From: a virus
Direction: 5' to 3' (one strand)
Virus record (IMG/VR): IMGVR_UViG_3300047641_000075
Span: 1 to 20,241 of that record
Length of the DNA: 20,241 bases
Shown here in pieces: positions 6,431 through 14,482 of the stretch; position 1 is the stretch's first letter, and the number at the start of each line of letters is the position of its first letter. The notes under the pieces are model-generated. The model ran no database searches. It had not been told where the DNA came from and saw only the letters and a program-made list of their open reading frames with translations. Both the position numbers and the translations under genes were made by a program.

Positions 6431-7405
6431 ATGCCTTCGAACGATTTTATCACCACTACGGAAGCTGCCGGATTTATACCGGAAATTTGGCTTGGGGTCG
6501 CCCTCGGGCGCCTTAGGAGCTACTTGACCGTGCAAAGGACGGTCACCATGGACTCGGATCTGGAAACAGGCGCGTTCCAGGTAGGACAGGTGCTGCACCT
6601 GCCGAAGCGTGGCGCGCTCACGGTGAACGACAAGACGCAGAACGCCAACTACACAGTTCAAAACCCGTCGTCGTCCACAATCGACCTCACGCTCGATCAC
6701 CATAAAGAGGTGACATTTGCCGTTGAAAGCCGCACGGTCAGCACGGTGAACCAGGACGTCATCCAGGGATATGTGGAGGACGCGGCAATTGCAATTGCGG
6801 AGCAGATCGACACCGATCTCTTCACGCTCTCGGCAAGCGTTCCGAGTGAGCAATCGATCCCGATCACTGCGGCCGGTGTGCCGTCCACAATTACGGAGGG
6901 AGCAATCCAGTCGGCCCGCAAGATGCTGGTCGACAACAAGGTTCCCGCGCCTCAGCGCAAGTACGGCGTGATCGCGACCAGCCAGACCAACGCGCTGTTG
7001 TCGATCGATCGCTTGGTTCGCTACGACGCGCTTGGAGTCTCGAACGACATCACCAACGCCACGGTCGGCAACGGCGTCCGCACCATGGATGCCAGCATCG
7101 GCCGGCTGTACGGGTTTGAGCTCTGTGAGAGCCAATTGGTGCCGACGTCGGGCTCACCTGCCGTCGCTTCGAATCTGTTCTATGCCCGCGATGCCATGTT
7201 GATGGCCACACGCGCGCTGGAGCTTCCCGATCAACGGTACGGGGTGATGGCCACGGTGATGACCGATCCAGACAGCGGGATCACCATGCGCCTCTTGCAC
7301 AGCTATCAGCACATGGCCGGCGGCCACCTCATAACCCTTGACGTCCTCTACGGCTTCACGCTGATGCGGCCCGAGCATATTGTGAAGGTGGTGACCAGCG
7401 CATAG
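6431..7405 (+). CDS. Major capsid protein, P22 coat-like (HK97 fold)
   Basis: The 324-residue protein has the hallmarks of the P22 gp5-like coat family: an N-terminal FIPEIW segment (15-20) followed by a helical stretch; a beta section with GQVLHLPKRG and VNDKT; then DLTLDHHKEVTFAVESRTVS; and the spine helix YVEDAAIAIAEQIDTDLF (114-131). The C-terminal part has RYGVMATVMTDPDSGITMRL and ends in beta strands. It builds the icosahedral shell. AGGAG (6420-6424) lies 6 nt before the ATG. An intrinsic terminator sits just upstream. Coat genes are the most highly expressed late genes, so a separate control element here is meaningful. Confidence 0.88.
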   Translation: MPSNDFITTTEAAGFIPEIWLGVALGRLRSYLTVQRTVTMDSDLETGAFQVGQVLHLPKRGALTVNDKTQNANYTVQNPSSSTIDLTLDHHKEVTFAVESRTVSTVNQDVIQGYVEDAAIAIAEQIDTDLFTLSASVPSEQSIPITAAGVPSTITEGAIQSARKMLVDNKVPAPQRKYGVIATSQTNALLSIDRLVRYDALGVSNDITNATVGNGVRTMDASIGRLYGFELCESQLVPTSGSPAVASNLFYARDAMLMATRALELPDQRYGVMATVMTDPDSGITMRLLHSYQHMAGGHLITLDVLYGFTLMRPEHIVKVVTSA

Positions 7406-7443
7406 CGGCAATCCGTTCACATTTCCGTGAGCACTCGTAACTA

Positions 7444-7535
7444 AGGGGTGGAAAGCAATCTGGCCTTTGTGTGCAGGTTGTTGACCACCCCTCTGTGTGC
7501 GGCAACGCAGCAATGGAGTGCGAATCAAATAGGGG
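7444..7535 (+). promoter_or_regulatory. Inverted repeat and SD region between coat and connector genes
   Basis: AGGGGTGG (7444-7451) and CCACCCCT (7485-7492) are exact inverted repeats separated by 33 nt. The same CCCCT can pair with the connector SD AGGGG (7531-7535), so the left arm and the SD compete for one partner. This could set translation of the connector relative to the coat protein. There is no T-run, so it is not a terminator, and no good promoter was seen in this 136-bp gap. Confidence 0.35.
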
Positions 7536-7541
7536 ATTATT

Positions 7542-8267
7542 ATGAATGTCGACAGCGATGGGTGGCCGACGGTGGCAGCGGTGCTGGCGAGGACGGCGGT
7601 GTTGGGGGATGCAGTGGAGTTGTCTGCCGCGCAATCGGCAGAAGCGGCAGACATTTTGACAGAGGTGATCACACAGTTCCAATCTCCCGCGCCAACAGGC
7701 ACAGGCCGGCGCTTTACTCCGGTTACGGAAACACGGACGTTCGATGGATCGGGGCTTCCGGAGATGCGGGTGCCAGAAATGGTTCCAGGTGCGCCGTTCA
7801 CAGTCTTTGTGTATGAGACGCCGGTCACCGACGTCGTCCAGCGTGCCGATTACCGCGGGTTGGGCGTCACCGTCCTGGCAAGGCCGTTCTCATGTGCCGG
7901 TTCTGGCTTTTTTGCTCCGGCCCTTGGGGATTTCTCGCCGCAGGCGATTGACGGCGTTTTCCCGGCAGGCAAGCAAAACATTATCGTTTCCGCCACGTGG
8001 GGTTACGCGGCGCAGGTGCCCGCAGACGTCGCCATGGCGGTGGCGGGCGAAGCTGCGGCGAGGGTCATGATAGAGGTCGTCGGCGGCAGCGGCGGTATAC
8101 CATCGGTGCTTCGCAGCCGGACGACCGAAGTGCAACAAGGCAATACGCCGTTGGCGCAGACGACGAGCGCAATCACAGCTTGGCGCTCCATCTACCGTGA
8201 TTGTGTGAGACGGTATCGCGACACAGGGCTGTGGAAGCTGGCTGCGATTGCCGGAAGGATGGTTTGA
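7542..8267 (+). CDS. Head-tail connector/adaptor-like protein
   Basis: This 241-residue protein lies just after the coat gene, where the adaptor that docks beneath the portal is usually encoded. The segment FPAGKQNIIVSATWGYAAQVPADVAMAV (140-167) followed by a helix (AGEAAARVMIEVV) is the usual strand-turn-helix pattern of gp6/gp15-type head-tail connector proteins, in which V-P-x-D/E-V introduces a helix. The N-terminal part contains a possible helical bundle (1-47) and the middle is a beta-rich insertion. Start: AGGGGA 5 nt upstream of ATG. Family level confidence is moderate. Confidence 0.65.
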   Translation: MNVDSDGWPTVAAVLARTAVLGDAVELSAAQSAEAADILTEVITQFQSPAPTGTGRRFTPVTETRTFDGSGLPEMRVPEMVPGAPFTVFVYETPVTDVVQRADYRGLGVTVLARPFSCAGSGFFAPALGDFSPQAIDGVFPAGKQNIIVSATWGYAAQVPADVAMAVAGEAAARVMIEVVGGSGGIPSVLRSRTTEVQQGNTPLAQTTSAITAWRSIYRDCVRRYRDTGLWKLAAIAGRMV

Positions 8268-8273
8268 AATCAG

Positions 8274-8714
8274 ATGGGCTCCTCGTATGCAACGCAAATT
8301 GGTGCGCGGTCGGCCATGCTTCTTTCCGCGTTCCGCCAAAGGCTGGGGGTGACGGTGACGTGGCGGGGTCAAAGCTATGCGGCGCTGGTGGATCTTCCCA
8401 CGAGACGGCAGCTCAAGTACATTTCCGGCGGCACGCCTCAGAACGCCGCCGAGCCGGATGTGCGAACCGTCGAGCTCACGCCGGCTGATTTCGACGGCAG
8501 CGTCCCACAGGAAGGCGACACCGTGACGTTGGACGATGGATCTGGCCCTATGGAGTTTGTCATTGGACGATTTGGGACGACGAGGATGGCCGATATCCCA
8601 CAGGGCTACCATCTTCTTGTGTTCCGGCCTGCCCCTGCCGATTCGGCCACGGAGGCGGCTTCAGGCGAGGCCGGTGCGGGCAAGCGGAAATCGGTGGCAC
8701 CGTTGTTGCCATAA
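8274..8714 (+). CDS. Probable head-closure/stopper-type protein
   Basis: The 146-residue product follows the connector by 6 nt and precedes a tail-terminator candidate. A short N-terminal helix (SAMLLSAFRQRLG) leads into beta strands; PQEGDTVTLDDGSGPMEFVIGRF (about 79-101) has the GD-hydrophobic beta-barrel pattern common in phage head-closure proteins. The C-terminal 25 residues are Ala/Gly/Lys-rich and disordered. The ATG at 8274 has a weak SD (GAAATC); an in-frame ATG at 8316 would remove 14 residues. The role is inferred from position and fold pattern; no specific family was recognised. Confidence 0.5.
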   Translation: MGSSYATQIGARSAMLLSAFRQRLGVTVTWRGQSYAALVDLPTRRQLKYISGGTPQNAAEPDVRTVELTPADFDGSVPQEGDTVTLDDGSGPMEFVIGRFGTTRMADIPQGYHLLVFRPAPADSATEAASGEAGAGKRKSVAPLLP

Positions 8715-8759
8715 AGAACGCACGGGCGTGGACAGTCTGCCGTGTTGGGAGAACGAGCA

Positions 8760-9572
8760 TTGGTTACTAATCTCAGTGTGAAAGTATGCAACTGCGCCGT
8801 CCTGCTCACGTGGGACGGCGTGCCAAACGTCACATATTCTGTGGTGCGCACCGATCCAGGGACGTCGTCTTCAAGGTGCATCGCTTCGGGGCTAGTGCGG
8901 CCGCAGTGGTTGGACACCATTGCCACTGGCCTTGCACCCGGCATGGCCGTTGCCTATGGCGTTACAGTGGATGAAAGCGCCGACCCGCCTGCCACGGCAG
9001 ATGCCGTGTTCGGCACACCGAAAAGGACGTTTTTGCCCACGGTGCAAGCCGCGGTGGCGGCGGTGAGGCAGGCCGTGGCCTTTGTCGCCGTGCCGTCGAT
9101 CAATGCCGGGCTCGCTGCGGAGATGGTGCTGCCGTCGTCGTCCCGCCCCGTCCAGTTTGGCGATTCGTCGGTGGTTACAGGCGACTTGCAGGCCGTTTCC
9201 GAGCCAACGCTATGTGTCCGCTTCGAGTCGTTGTCCATGGTGCCCGTGGGGTCGGGCATATACGACCTGTCGATCGACACGGCAATCGTTGTCCGTCTTC
9301 CCAATGCGGGAGACAGCACTCCCGAGGATTACGAGCTTGTGGGGCTGTCCGTGATAGACGCAATCACGCACACGCTTTCGGGCAAGCTTTTCGCCTTCGT
9401 CGCATCGGCCGATCTCGCAACCGGCAAACCCATGTTGCCTGGCACCGCCGTGCTTCAGGACGCTCACGTGATCTCGGCCCGTCGCGACACCGGCGACACG
9501 GTTTCACTGGGAGGCGCAGCGAGGCTGGTGTCCTGGACACTGATTCACCGGTGCTCGATCTCGCAAGGGTAG
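8760..9572 (+). CDS. FN3-domain protein fused to a tail-terminator/completion-like domain
   Basis: I choose TTG at 8760 because GGGAGA (8747-8752) stands 7 nt before it; the upstream in-frame GTG at 8742 lacks an SD. The product then has 270 residues. Residues 1-75 look like a fibronectin type III domain: VTNLSVKVCNC, a tryptophan in LLTWDG, TYSVVR, then IATGLAPGMAVAYGVTV near the end. A helical linker follows (92-112). Residues 125-265 form a beta-rich domain with VRFESLSMVPVGSGIYDLSIDTAIVVRLPN and HVISARRDTGD, and by gene order (stopper before, tail tube after) should be the tail terminator/completion protein. FN3 domains in tail proteins are usually add-ons for surface adhesion. Confidence 0.55.
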   Translation: MVTNLSVKVCNCAVLLTWDGVPNVTYSVVRTDPGTSSSRCIASGLVRPQWLDTIATGLAPGMAVAYGVTVDESADPPATADAVFGTPKRTFLPTVQAAVAAVRQAVAFVAVPSINAGLAAEMVLPSSSRPVQFGDSSVVTGDLQAVSEPTLCVRFESLSMVPVGSGIYDLSIDTAIVVRLPNAGDSTPEDYELVGLSVIDAITHTLSGKLFAFVASADLATGKPMLPGTAVLQDAHVISARRDTGDTVSLGGAARLVSWTLIHRCSISQG

Positions 9573-9576
9573 CGCC

Positions 9577-9609
9577 GGGCCGTTGCCCCTCACGGGCCCT
9601 TTCGTTTTT
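9577..9609 (+). terminator. Intrinsic terminator before the tail genes
   Basis: GGGCCGT (9577-9583) pairs with ACGGGCCC (9592-9599) with one bulged G, loop TGCCCCTC, followed by TTTCGTTTTT. It begins 5 nt after the preceding stop codon and ends 63 nt before the tail-tube start. Confidence 0.7.
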
Positions 9610-9625
9610 CAAGAGGGTATCTGGA

Positions 9626-9642
9626 TTTCGGCATTGCCGAAA
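9626..9642 (+). promoter_or_regulatory. Perfect hairpin in the tail-tube leader
   Basis: TTTCGGC (9626-9632) and GCCGAAA (9636-9642) form a 7-bp stem with a 3-nt ATT loop, 30 nt before the tail-tube ATG. No T-run follows. It may be an mRNA 5'-end stabiliser, a processing site or a protein-binding site. Confidence 0.45.
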
Positions 9643-9672
9643 CGTAAATTCTTAGTTTGATTGGAAACCAAA

Positions 9673-10617
9673 ATGCCAACTACCACTGTATTTCCCAATG
9701 CCTTGTTTCGGCGCGGATTTTCTGGAACAAGCACGTTTGCTACTAATCTGGCGTCGGGCTACGGCACGGCGTACTCATTTCCATTTCGGGACATCAGCCT
9801 CGATATCACCGAAAATTCGGCATCGCCGATCTTGGCGGATTCATCGTCGATCCCGCACAACCGCGTGCTAGGGTTGACGTTGGGGCAGTTGATGCAAAGC
9901 GGGCCGGTGATGCCGGATCGCGGGTGGGCTGGGTTTCTTACCGATGCTTTTGGCCCACGGACAAACGGGTTTTTACCACCTTTTGGGTTGACCTTAGAAC
10001 CCTCGTCAGGTGACACCTCTGCCACCATTGCCGGTGTTTACTGGCAGAAGAGCGTGCTCGAAGGGCGGTTCAGCCAGCGAGGCGACGAGATGCTGATCGG
10101 GTACCAGGCGCATGCGATCGTGTTGGACCCGGCCAATGTCTCGGCTATTTCGCCGCTCACTGCCGCAGCAGGCACGGGGCTGGCGGGTGCTGGCCTGAGC
10201 TCGTTTGCCGCATGTTCGGTGCTCGTCGGCTCTGCCGCAGCGGACGGCATGCGCTCGTTTCGATTGACCCTTGACAATCGAACCCAGGTTCAGCCGGCGA
10301 TGGCAGATACGACGCACCGGATCTCTGCCGGCGCAACGCCTGGGCCGATTGGCGGCGAATTGGTGCTGACGCAGCTTCGAGGCGCGGCTAGCCCGCTGCC
10401 GTCAATCGATGGGGTGTACGGCATCACGCTGACAATTCCCACTGGCGACGGTTCGCATATCTTGACCCTTGCCCTTTCAGTGGCATACGAAAGCGCCGCG
10501 CAGCGGTACCAGGCGGCAGATTTCAATCAGCAGGCGTACACATACTCGCTCTTTGGCACGTCCACCGGCAACGCGACCAATTCGGCTGGATATCCGTTTG
10601 TGGCAAGCTATGAGTAA
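9673..10617 (+). CDS. Probable major tail tube protein
   Basis: The 314-residue protein starts at ATG with GGAAA 5 nt upstream; the frame extends four codons further to a TTG that overlaps this SD and is unlikely. It is beta-rich, low in cysteine and charged residues, and has a regular alternation of hydrophobic and Ser/Thr/Gly residues (TATIAGVYWQKSVLEGRF; FRLTLDNRTQVQPAM; GVYGITLTIPTGDGSHILTLALSVAYE), like phage tube or coat-type proteins. It follows the tail-terminator candidate and is preceded by its own leader structures, as for an abundant protein. Tail tube is the best guess from order and composition; a minor capsid decoration protein is possible. Confidence 0.5.
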   Translation: MPTTTVFPNALFRRGFSGTSTFATNLASGYGTAYSFPFRDISLDITENSASPILADSSSIPHNRVLGLTLGQLMQSGPVMPDRGWAGFLTDAFGPRTNGFLPPFGLTLEPSSGDTSATIAGVYWQKSVLEGRFSQRGDEMLIGYQAHAIVLDPANVSAISPLTAAAGTGLAGAGLSSFAACSVLVGSAAADGMRSFRLTLDNRTQVQPAMADTTHRISAGATPGPIGGELVLTQLRGAASPLPSIDGVYGITLTIPTGDGSHILTLALSVAYESAAQRYQAADFNQQAYTYSLFGTSTGNATNSAGYPFVASYE

Positions 10618-11689
10618 AGCACGGACGTACAGGGTGAGGCGGCGTGTTCGGATCTACCGGCGCCTTCTCGGAGCAAGAAAGGGGGCAGTTGGCCGAGCTG
10701 CCCTTCCGAAGTGGGAATCGCCCGTGCCGCCCTTGCGCTTCGCTGCTAAAACGGCAGATGGAATTGATGTCAAGCTGCTGCCTGCGGACAAGAATGGGCG
10801 GTCGGTGATGTCAACAGGGACGGCGGAGGAAACCCCTGGCAACGTGCCCGAAGTGCCGGTGCGCCTGACGGGCCTAAGGCAGGCGACGATGGTGGGGACG
10901 GGCACGGTGCGGGCGAACACGCCGTCTTCCCCAACATATCCGCAAACGACCAAAGTCCGACCATCCACGAAAAAAAGCGCCCAGCACCGCGCAGACACGG
11001 TAGATGCAGACACGGATCTGGCAGAGTTGGAGCCGCCAGACACAATGTCCAACAGGGCAAGAGCGGAGGCGGCGGCTGGCTCTGCACATGCAATGGCGAG
11101 CGCCGAACAGCAGCAGGAAGGCAGCGTAGGAGCAGATTTAGACCAGGCGGGCACCGAGAGGTTAGACATAATGTCTGTGCCCACTTACAAGGACGATGAG
11201 GGCGACAGATCACTATTGGAAAATGGCCTGGAGGACGATGATCGTGGGGTGCTGCACACCGATATGCTGAGTGTGCGTGGCATGCGAACCCGGGAACCTG
11301 GCGAGACTCCGCGTGTGAGGAAGAACGCGCGGCGGTACGTCGCGAACCCGAGTGAGGCGGCTGCGCATGTCATGCCGTTTTCCGATGACAATGTCAAACA
11401 GGACGCTGCCCCATTTGCCCATGAGGAAGCGGACGCGAACCAGTCGCAAGGCGAAGACGTGTTCGCAAAGTCGCAGTTCCCACGTTCTCCGACAATGGCG
11501 ACGAGCGACACGGCGCAGATATTGGCCGCGCTTGCGCAAATCCAGGAAATCGTCCGGGAGATATTCTCGGAACTGCACACCAGTGGCCGCACGGTTGGTG
11601 GTGTGCCGAGTTTGGGGCATATTGCCGTTGGCGGCGCGTCAATCAATGAAGCGCTCGGCAAGCGGGCCGGGGATGTGCGGCTGAGGTGA
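10610..11689 (+). CDS. Orphan basic/acidic disordered protein in the tail cluster
   Basis: No family is recognised. The ATG at 10610 overlaps the end of the tail-tube gene by 8 nt; the frame is open further upstream, but that region is inside the tube gene. The 359-residue product has three parts. Residues 1-36 are strikingly arginine/lysine-rich (RTYRVRRRVRIYRRLLGARK). Residues 60-300 are low-complexity, Ala/Glu/Asp/Thr-rich and probably disordered, with a repeat (VDADTDLAELEPPDTMS at 131-147; VGADLDQAGTERLDIMS at 173-189). Residues 300-359 hold a helix (TAQILAALAQIQEIVREIFSE) and a glycine-rich tail. By gene order this slot should hold tail chaperones or a tape measure. It has no hydrophobic segments. 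Confidence 0.7.
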   Translation: MSKARTYRVRRRVRIYRRLLGARKGAVGRAALPKWESPVPPLRFAAKTADGIDVKLLPADKNGRSVMSTGTAEETPGNVPEVPVRLTGLRQATMVGTGTVRANTPSSPTYPQTTKVRPSTKKSAQHRADTVDADTDLAELEPPDTMSNRARAEAAAGSAHAMASAEQQQEGSVGADLDQAGTERLDIMSVPTYKDDEGDRSLLENGLEDDDRGVLHTDMLSVRGMRTREPGETPRVRKNARRYVANPSEAAAHVMPFSDDNVKQDAAPFAHEEADANQSQGEDVFAKSQFPRSPTMATSDTAQILAALAQIQEIVREIFSELHTSGRTVGGVPSLGHIAVGGASINEALGKRAGDVRLR

Positions 11690-11692
11690 ATT

Positions 11693-14041
11693 ATGGATTT
11701 GGTGCCTTATCTATCGTTGTCCACCGATGCGCCCATCAATGTGCGGGGCGTGTTGGCTCAGGCAACTTATGAATTTGCCGAGCAGTTTGGCGAGACGGCG
11801 TGCTTGGTGGGCGCGGTCAACTCCGGGTGCAGGATAGATCCGGCGGCTCGCTTGCTCAGCGGACGGCCGTCACCTGTTTTTGCTGATTTTCCCCTGGCTT
11901 CCGAAGCTGCGGGTCCGGGGCAGTGGACAGGGTCGACCCAGGCGGGAACGAACGCTGCGGCGAGCCCCGGATCGTGGGTACTGGTTGCGGACCCAAACAG
12001 CGGCAAAATGGGCGCGCTGATGGACGATTGCAGCGATCCGGTTTCCTTCACACTTGCGCAGACGCCGCCGGCGGGCGGGAATCCGATTTACGACGGGTAC
12101 GGTTACACGGTGGACATTGTTCGCGGCGACCCTCCTGTATCTGCCTCTCGAACACCTTCGGAGACATATCTCATATGGCATCTCGGTACCGGATGGAAGA
12201 TCGAGGCGCGTTACGGTCAACCGTTTGTCCTCTATCAAGACATCGCGAACAACCCGAACAACCCATCATGGGCCGAGATGCGACGCTCGGACGGGTGGGA
12301 GGACAGCGCGGCGTATCTGAAATCGCGCAACGGCCGTCTTAGCCTCACAGTGCTCTGCTATCCTGCGCGCAACACCATTTCGATCAGCATCGGAGGCAGT
12401 GACATCGATTTGAGCTACACCGCTGCGGCCCTCCCGTTTCCATCGGGGCCGTATATGCTGGAAGGGCGCAATGGCAAGGTCAGGGTGCAATTTTGGACAT
12501 TGGGATATCCCGCAACATGGGCGTACACAAGCAAGATGCGCCGCCTGCCCTACGCACCCCAGAATCCGGCGAGCGGTGTGCAAATATCGCTGTGGCCGGC
12601 ACCGACGAACGCTTCCACGGTTGGACACCGGTTTTTCAACGTCAACCCTCCCGTTTCTCAGCCTTATCCCAATGGCTGTGCCGCCACTGTTTTGGCCGTT
12701 GCGGCCGTTGCTGACGCGACGTATTGGAACTACGTGATCACATGCACGGCACCGGCCACCAATGTGGACGGCAGCTCGCCCTTTTCTCCGGTGCTCGATT
12801 GGGTTTCCGTGAATTTTCCGTCGATATCCTATACCGCGACTTACTCGATGCCGGTCAAAGTGACGCCCGTGCGGGTCGAGCCTCATCTGTTCTTCGACTG
12901 GAACACGCTGACGGGCACGGCGTACTGCGATATAACGCTTGACAACAGCCGGGGCCAAAACTCTTTCTTTTCCGGAATGCGGGCTGGCACATTGACATTG
13001 GGCTGGCAACTGCCCGACGGAAGCGTCGTTTCCTATCCGTATCTGTCCGGATGGTTTGGCGAGACAAACGAGTTCATAAGGGCTGATCCGCAGCGGTTGA
13101 GCCGACACCGGATGTACGACATGACATACCCTCTGCGGGTGAACGCTTGCGGGGAGCTGGGATGGTTCGACGGATGGTGCATTTACGCGGCGATGCGATT
13201 TCTCGCGGAGGCCGGCGGCGTGATGTCCGACCCGACGTCGTTTGACTGGCTTCAGTACGTGCCACAAGGCACCGCCGGCCCGTGTGCAAGTGGGCCGAAC
13301 CCGACTGGCTGCACACATCCGCAAATTCCGTTCACGCCCGGAGTGAGGCCGCGTTGGCAGCCGAACCAGTCGGCGTCGCTCTGGAGCGAGATGGTGCGGA
13401 TTGCCGTTCGCTATCGGCAGGTGCTGGGAGGTGATCAGAACGGCTACTTGCGCACAGGTGCCTATGCCAGCAACACGGGAGTGCCATATCTTGGAAGTTT
13501 GGGCATGGCCATGTCACCAGCGCTGTTTCAGTTTCAAGGAGCAGGGACGTCGACCATTGCGGGGCTGCCGTACCTCAACGAGTTTGACGGGGAGCTGAGA
13601 GCGGTGGTGAGCGTTGCCGACGTCCGGTCGAGTGTGTCGCTTGTCGGGCGAGATCCGCAGGATTGGGGGCCGTTAGCCGTCACCGACAGCGACAATTACA
13701 CCAGCGTGGTTTTAGACCCGACGTCCCCGATCCATCGCGGCTTTCCGTGCGCAATGGTAGATCTTGATCCGACGTTCACAGATACGGCGTTCATGGAGAG
13801 CGCTGCGGCATTGATTTCGCAGCAGTGTGCAATTCCCACTCTGAACGTTGATTTCGGGGCGATTTTCCAGCCGAACCTGTTTCTGCATCAGACGGTGGAC
13901 GTTTTTGATCCGCTCGTGCTCGGCATCGCACCGATCACGTGCCAGGTAATGGGAATCGACGGCGATTTTGGCCTTGACCCGCACACAAAACGGACGGTGT
14001 GCAAATGCCGGATTATGGCGAAGTCCGTGGTGAACTGGTGA
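11693..14041 (+). CDS. Large tail protein, possible distal tail/hub component
   Basis: The 782-residue protein starts 3 nt after the preceding stop codon. It is beta-rich throughout. Residues about 100-285 look like a jelly-roll/lectin-like sandwich (ETYLIWHLGTGWKIEARYG; RNGRLSLTVLCYPARNTISI). The second half has SGMRAGTLTLGWQLPDGSVVSY, WFDGWCIYAAMRFLAEAGG and a C-terminal LGIAPITCQVMGIDGDF segment. There are 16 cysteines, unusually many for a phage structural protein, including CxC near the end (VCKCR). Position between tail-tube and fibre-type genes suggests a distal tail or hub protein, but I recognise no domain that proves it. No tape-measure features (long coiled coils) are present. Confidence 0.6.
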   Translation: MDLVPYLSLSTDAPINVRGVLAQATYEFAEQFGETACLVGAVNSGCRIDPAARLLSGRPSPVFADFPLASEAAGPGQWTGSTQAGTNAAASPGSWVLVADPNSGKMGALMDDCSDPVSFTLAQTPPAGGNPIYDGYGYTVDIVRGDPPVSASRTPSETYLIWHLGTGWKIEARYGQPFVLYQDIANNPNNPSWAEMRRSDGWEDSAAYLKSRNGRLSLTVLCYPARNTISISIGGSDIDLSYTAAALPFPSGPYMLEGRNGKVRVQFWTLGYPATWAYTSKMRRLPYAPQNPASGVQISLWPAPTNASTVGHRFFNVNPPVSQPYPNGCAATVLAVAAVADATYWNYVITCTAPATNVDGSSPFSPVLDWVSVNFPSISYTATYSMPVKVTPVRVEPHLFFDWNTLTGTAYCDITLDNSRGQNSFFSGMRAGTLTLGWQLPDGSVVSYPYLSGWFGETNEFIRADPQRLSRHRMYDMTYPLRVNACGELGWFDGWCIYAAMRFLAEAGGVMSDPTSFDWLQYVPQGTAGPCASGPNPTGCTHPQIPFTPGVRPRWQPNQSASLWSEMVRIAVRYRQVLGGDQNGYLRTGAYASNTGVPYLGSLGMAMSPALFQFQGAGTSTIAGLPYLNEFDGELRAVVSVADVRSSVSLVGRDPQDWGPLAVTDSDNYTSVVLDPTSPIHRGFPCAMVDLDPTFTDTAFMESAAALISQQCAIPTLNVDFGAIFQPNLFLHQTVDVFDPLVLGIAPITCQVMGIDGDFGLDPHTKRTVCKCRIMAKSVVNW

Positions 14042-14044
14042 GCT

Positions 14045-14482
14045 ATGAAAAAATCGGCTGCGGCAACTGGGAGAACAGTGACGGCTTCCTGCACGGTCAC
14101 GGGGACGGCGGCGTGCAACTGGCGGGCAACAACAACGTCCACCGGCGCGGCGCCTTCGGGGTTCGGGTCGATCGCGGACGAGTTTGTGACGGTGCCGGGG
14201 ATCGGAACCGTGGTTGGCGCGCAGGCGCTCGGCTTCGGGCTGACGTTCCTGCCGACGGGAATGGACCATCCCACCAACGGCCAGGCCACCGGCGTTGCGC
14301 TGTACCTGTCCACCAGCGACCCTGCCGATTCGCCGCTCTCGTGGAGCACCGTTATCGGTGGATCGACGGTCAGCGCGCCAACGGGCATAATCCTCGTTCA
14401 GAACTTCGGCGGGGTGCCCGCGCCTCCCAGCGGCACCGGCGCGAACCAGACGTACGGGGGAACGTTCTCGTATTCACGATGA
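14045..14482 (+). CDS. Hypothetical beta-rich tail protein, upstream half of a coupled pair
   Basis: Unknown family, 145 residues. The N-terminus is Lys/Thr/Ala-rich (MKKSAAATGRTVTASCTVTG); the rest is beta-rich (GFGLTFLPTG, ATGVALYLSTSDPADSPLSW, TGIILVQNFG) with a proline/glycine turn near the end. It begins 3 nt after the previous stop codon (GGTGAG-type SD in the gene end) and ends in a TGA that overlaps the next ATG (ATGA). A second frame is also open across this gene, but its translation is Arg/Gly-biased and not protein-like. The G+C content is visibly higher than in the genes before it. It is probably a short tail or receptor-associated protein. Confidence 0.6.
   Translation: MKKSAAATGRTVTASCTVTGTAACNWRATTTSTGAAPSGFGSIADEFVTVPGIGTVVGAQALGFGLTFLPTGMDHPTNGQATGVALYLSTSDPADSPLSWSTVIGGSTVSAPTGIILVQNFGGVPAPPSGTGANQTYGGTFSYSR

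Noticed and set aside
7481-7509. TTGACC as a -35 box upstream of the connector gene
   Set aside because: No acceptable -10 box at 16-18 nt spacing (sequence there is AACGCA).
12266-13324. 352-codon minus-strand frame
   Set aside because: Exactly antisense to the large tail gene; Arg/His-rich translation typical of a GC-rich shadow frame.
13999-14478. Upstream 160 codons of the frame ending at 15411
   Set aside because: Overlap two better-supported genes and translate to Arg/Gly/His-rich sequence; the ATG at 14479 is favoured.
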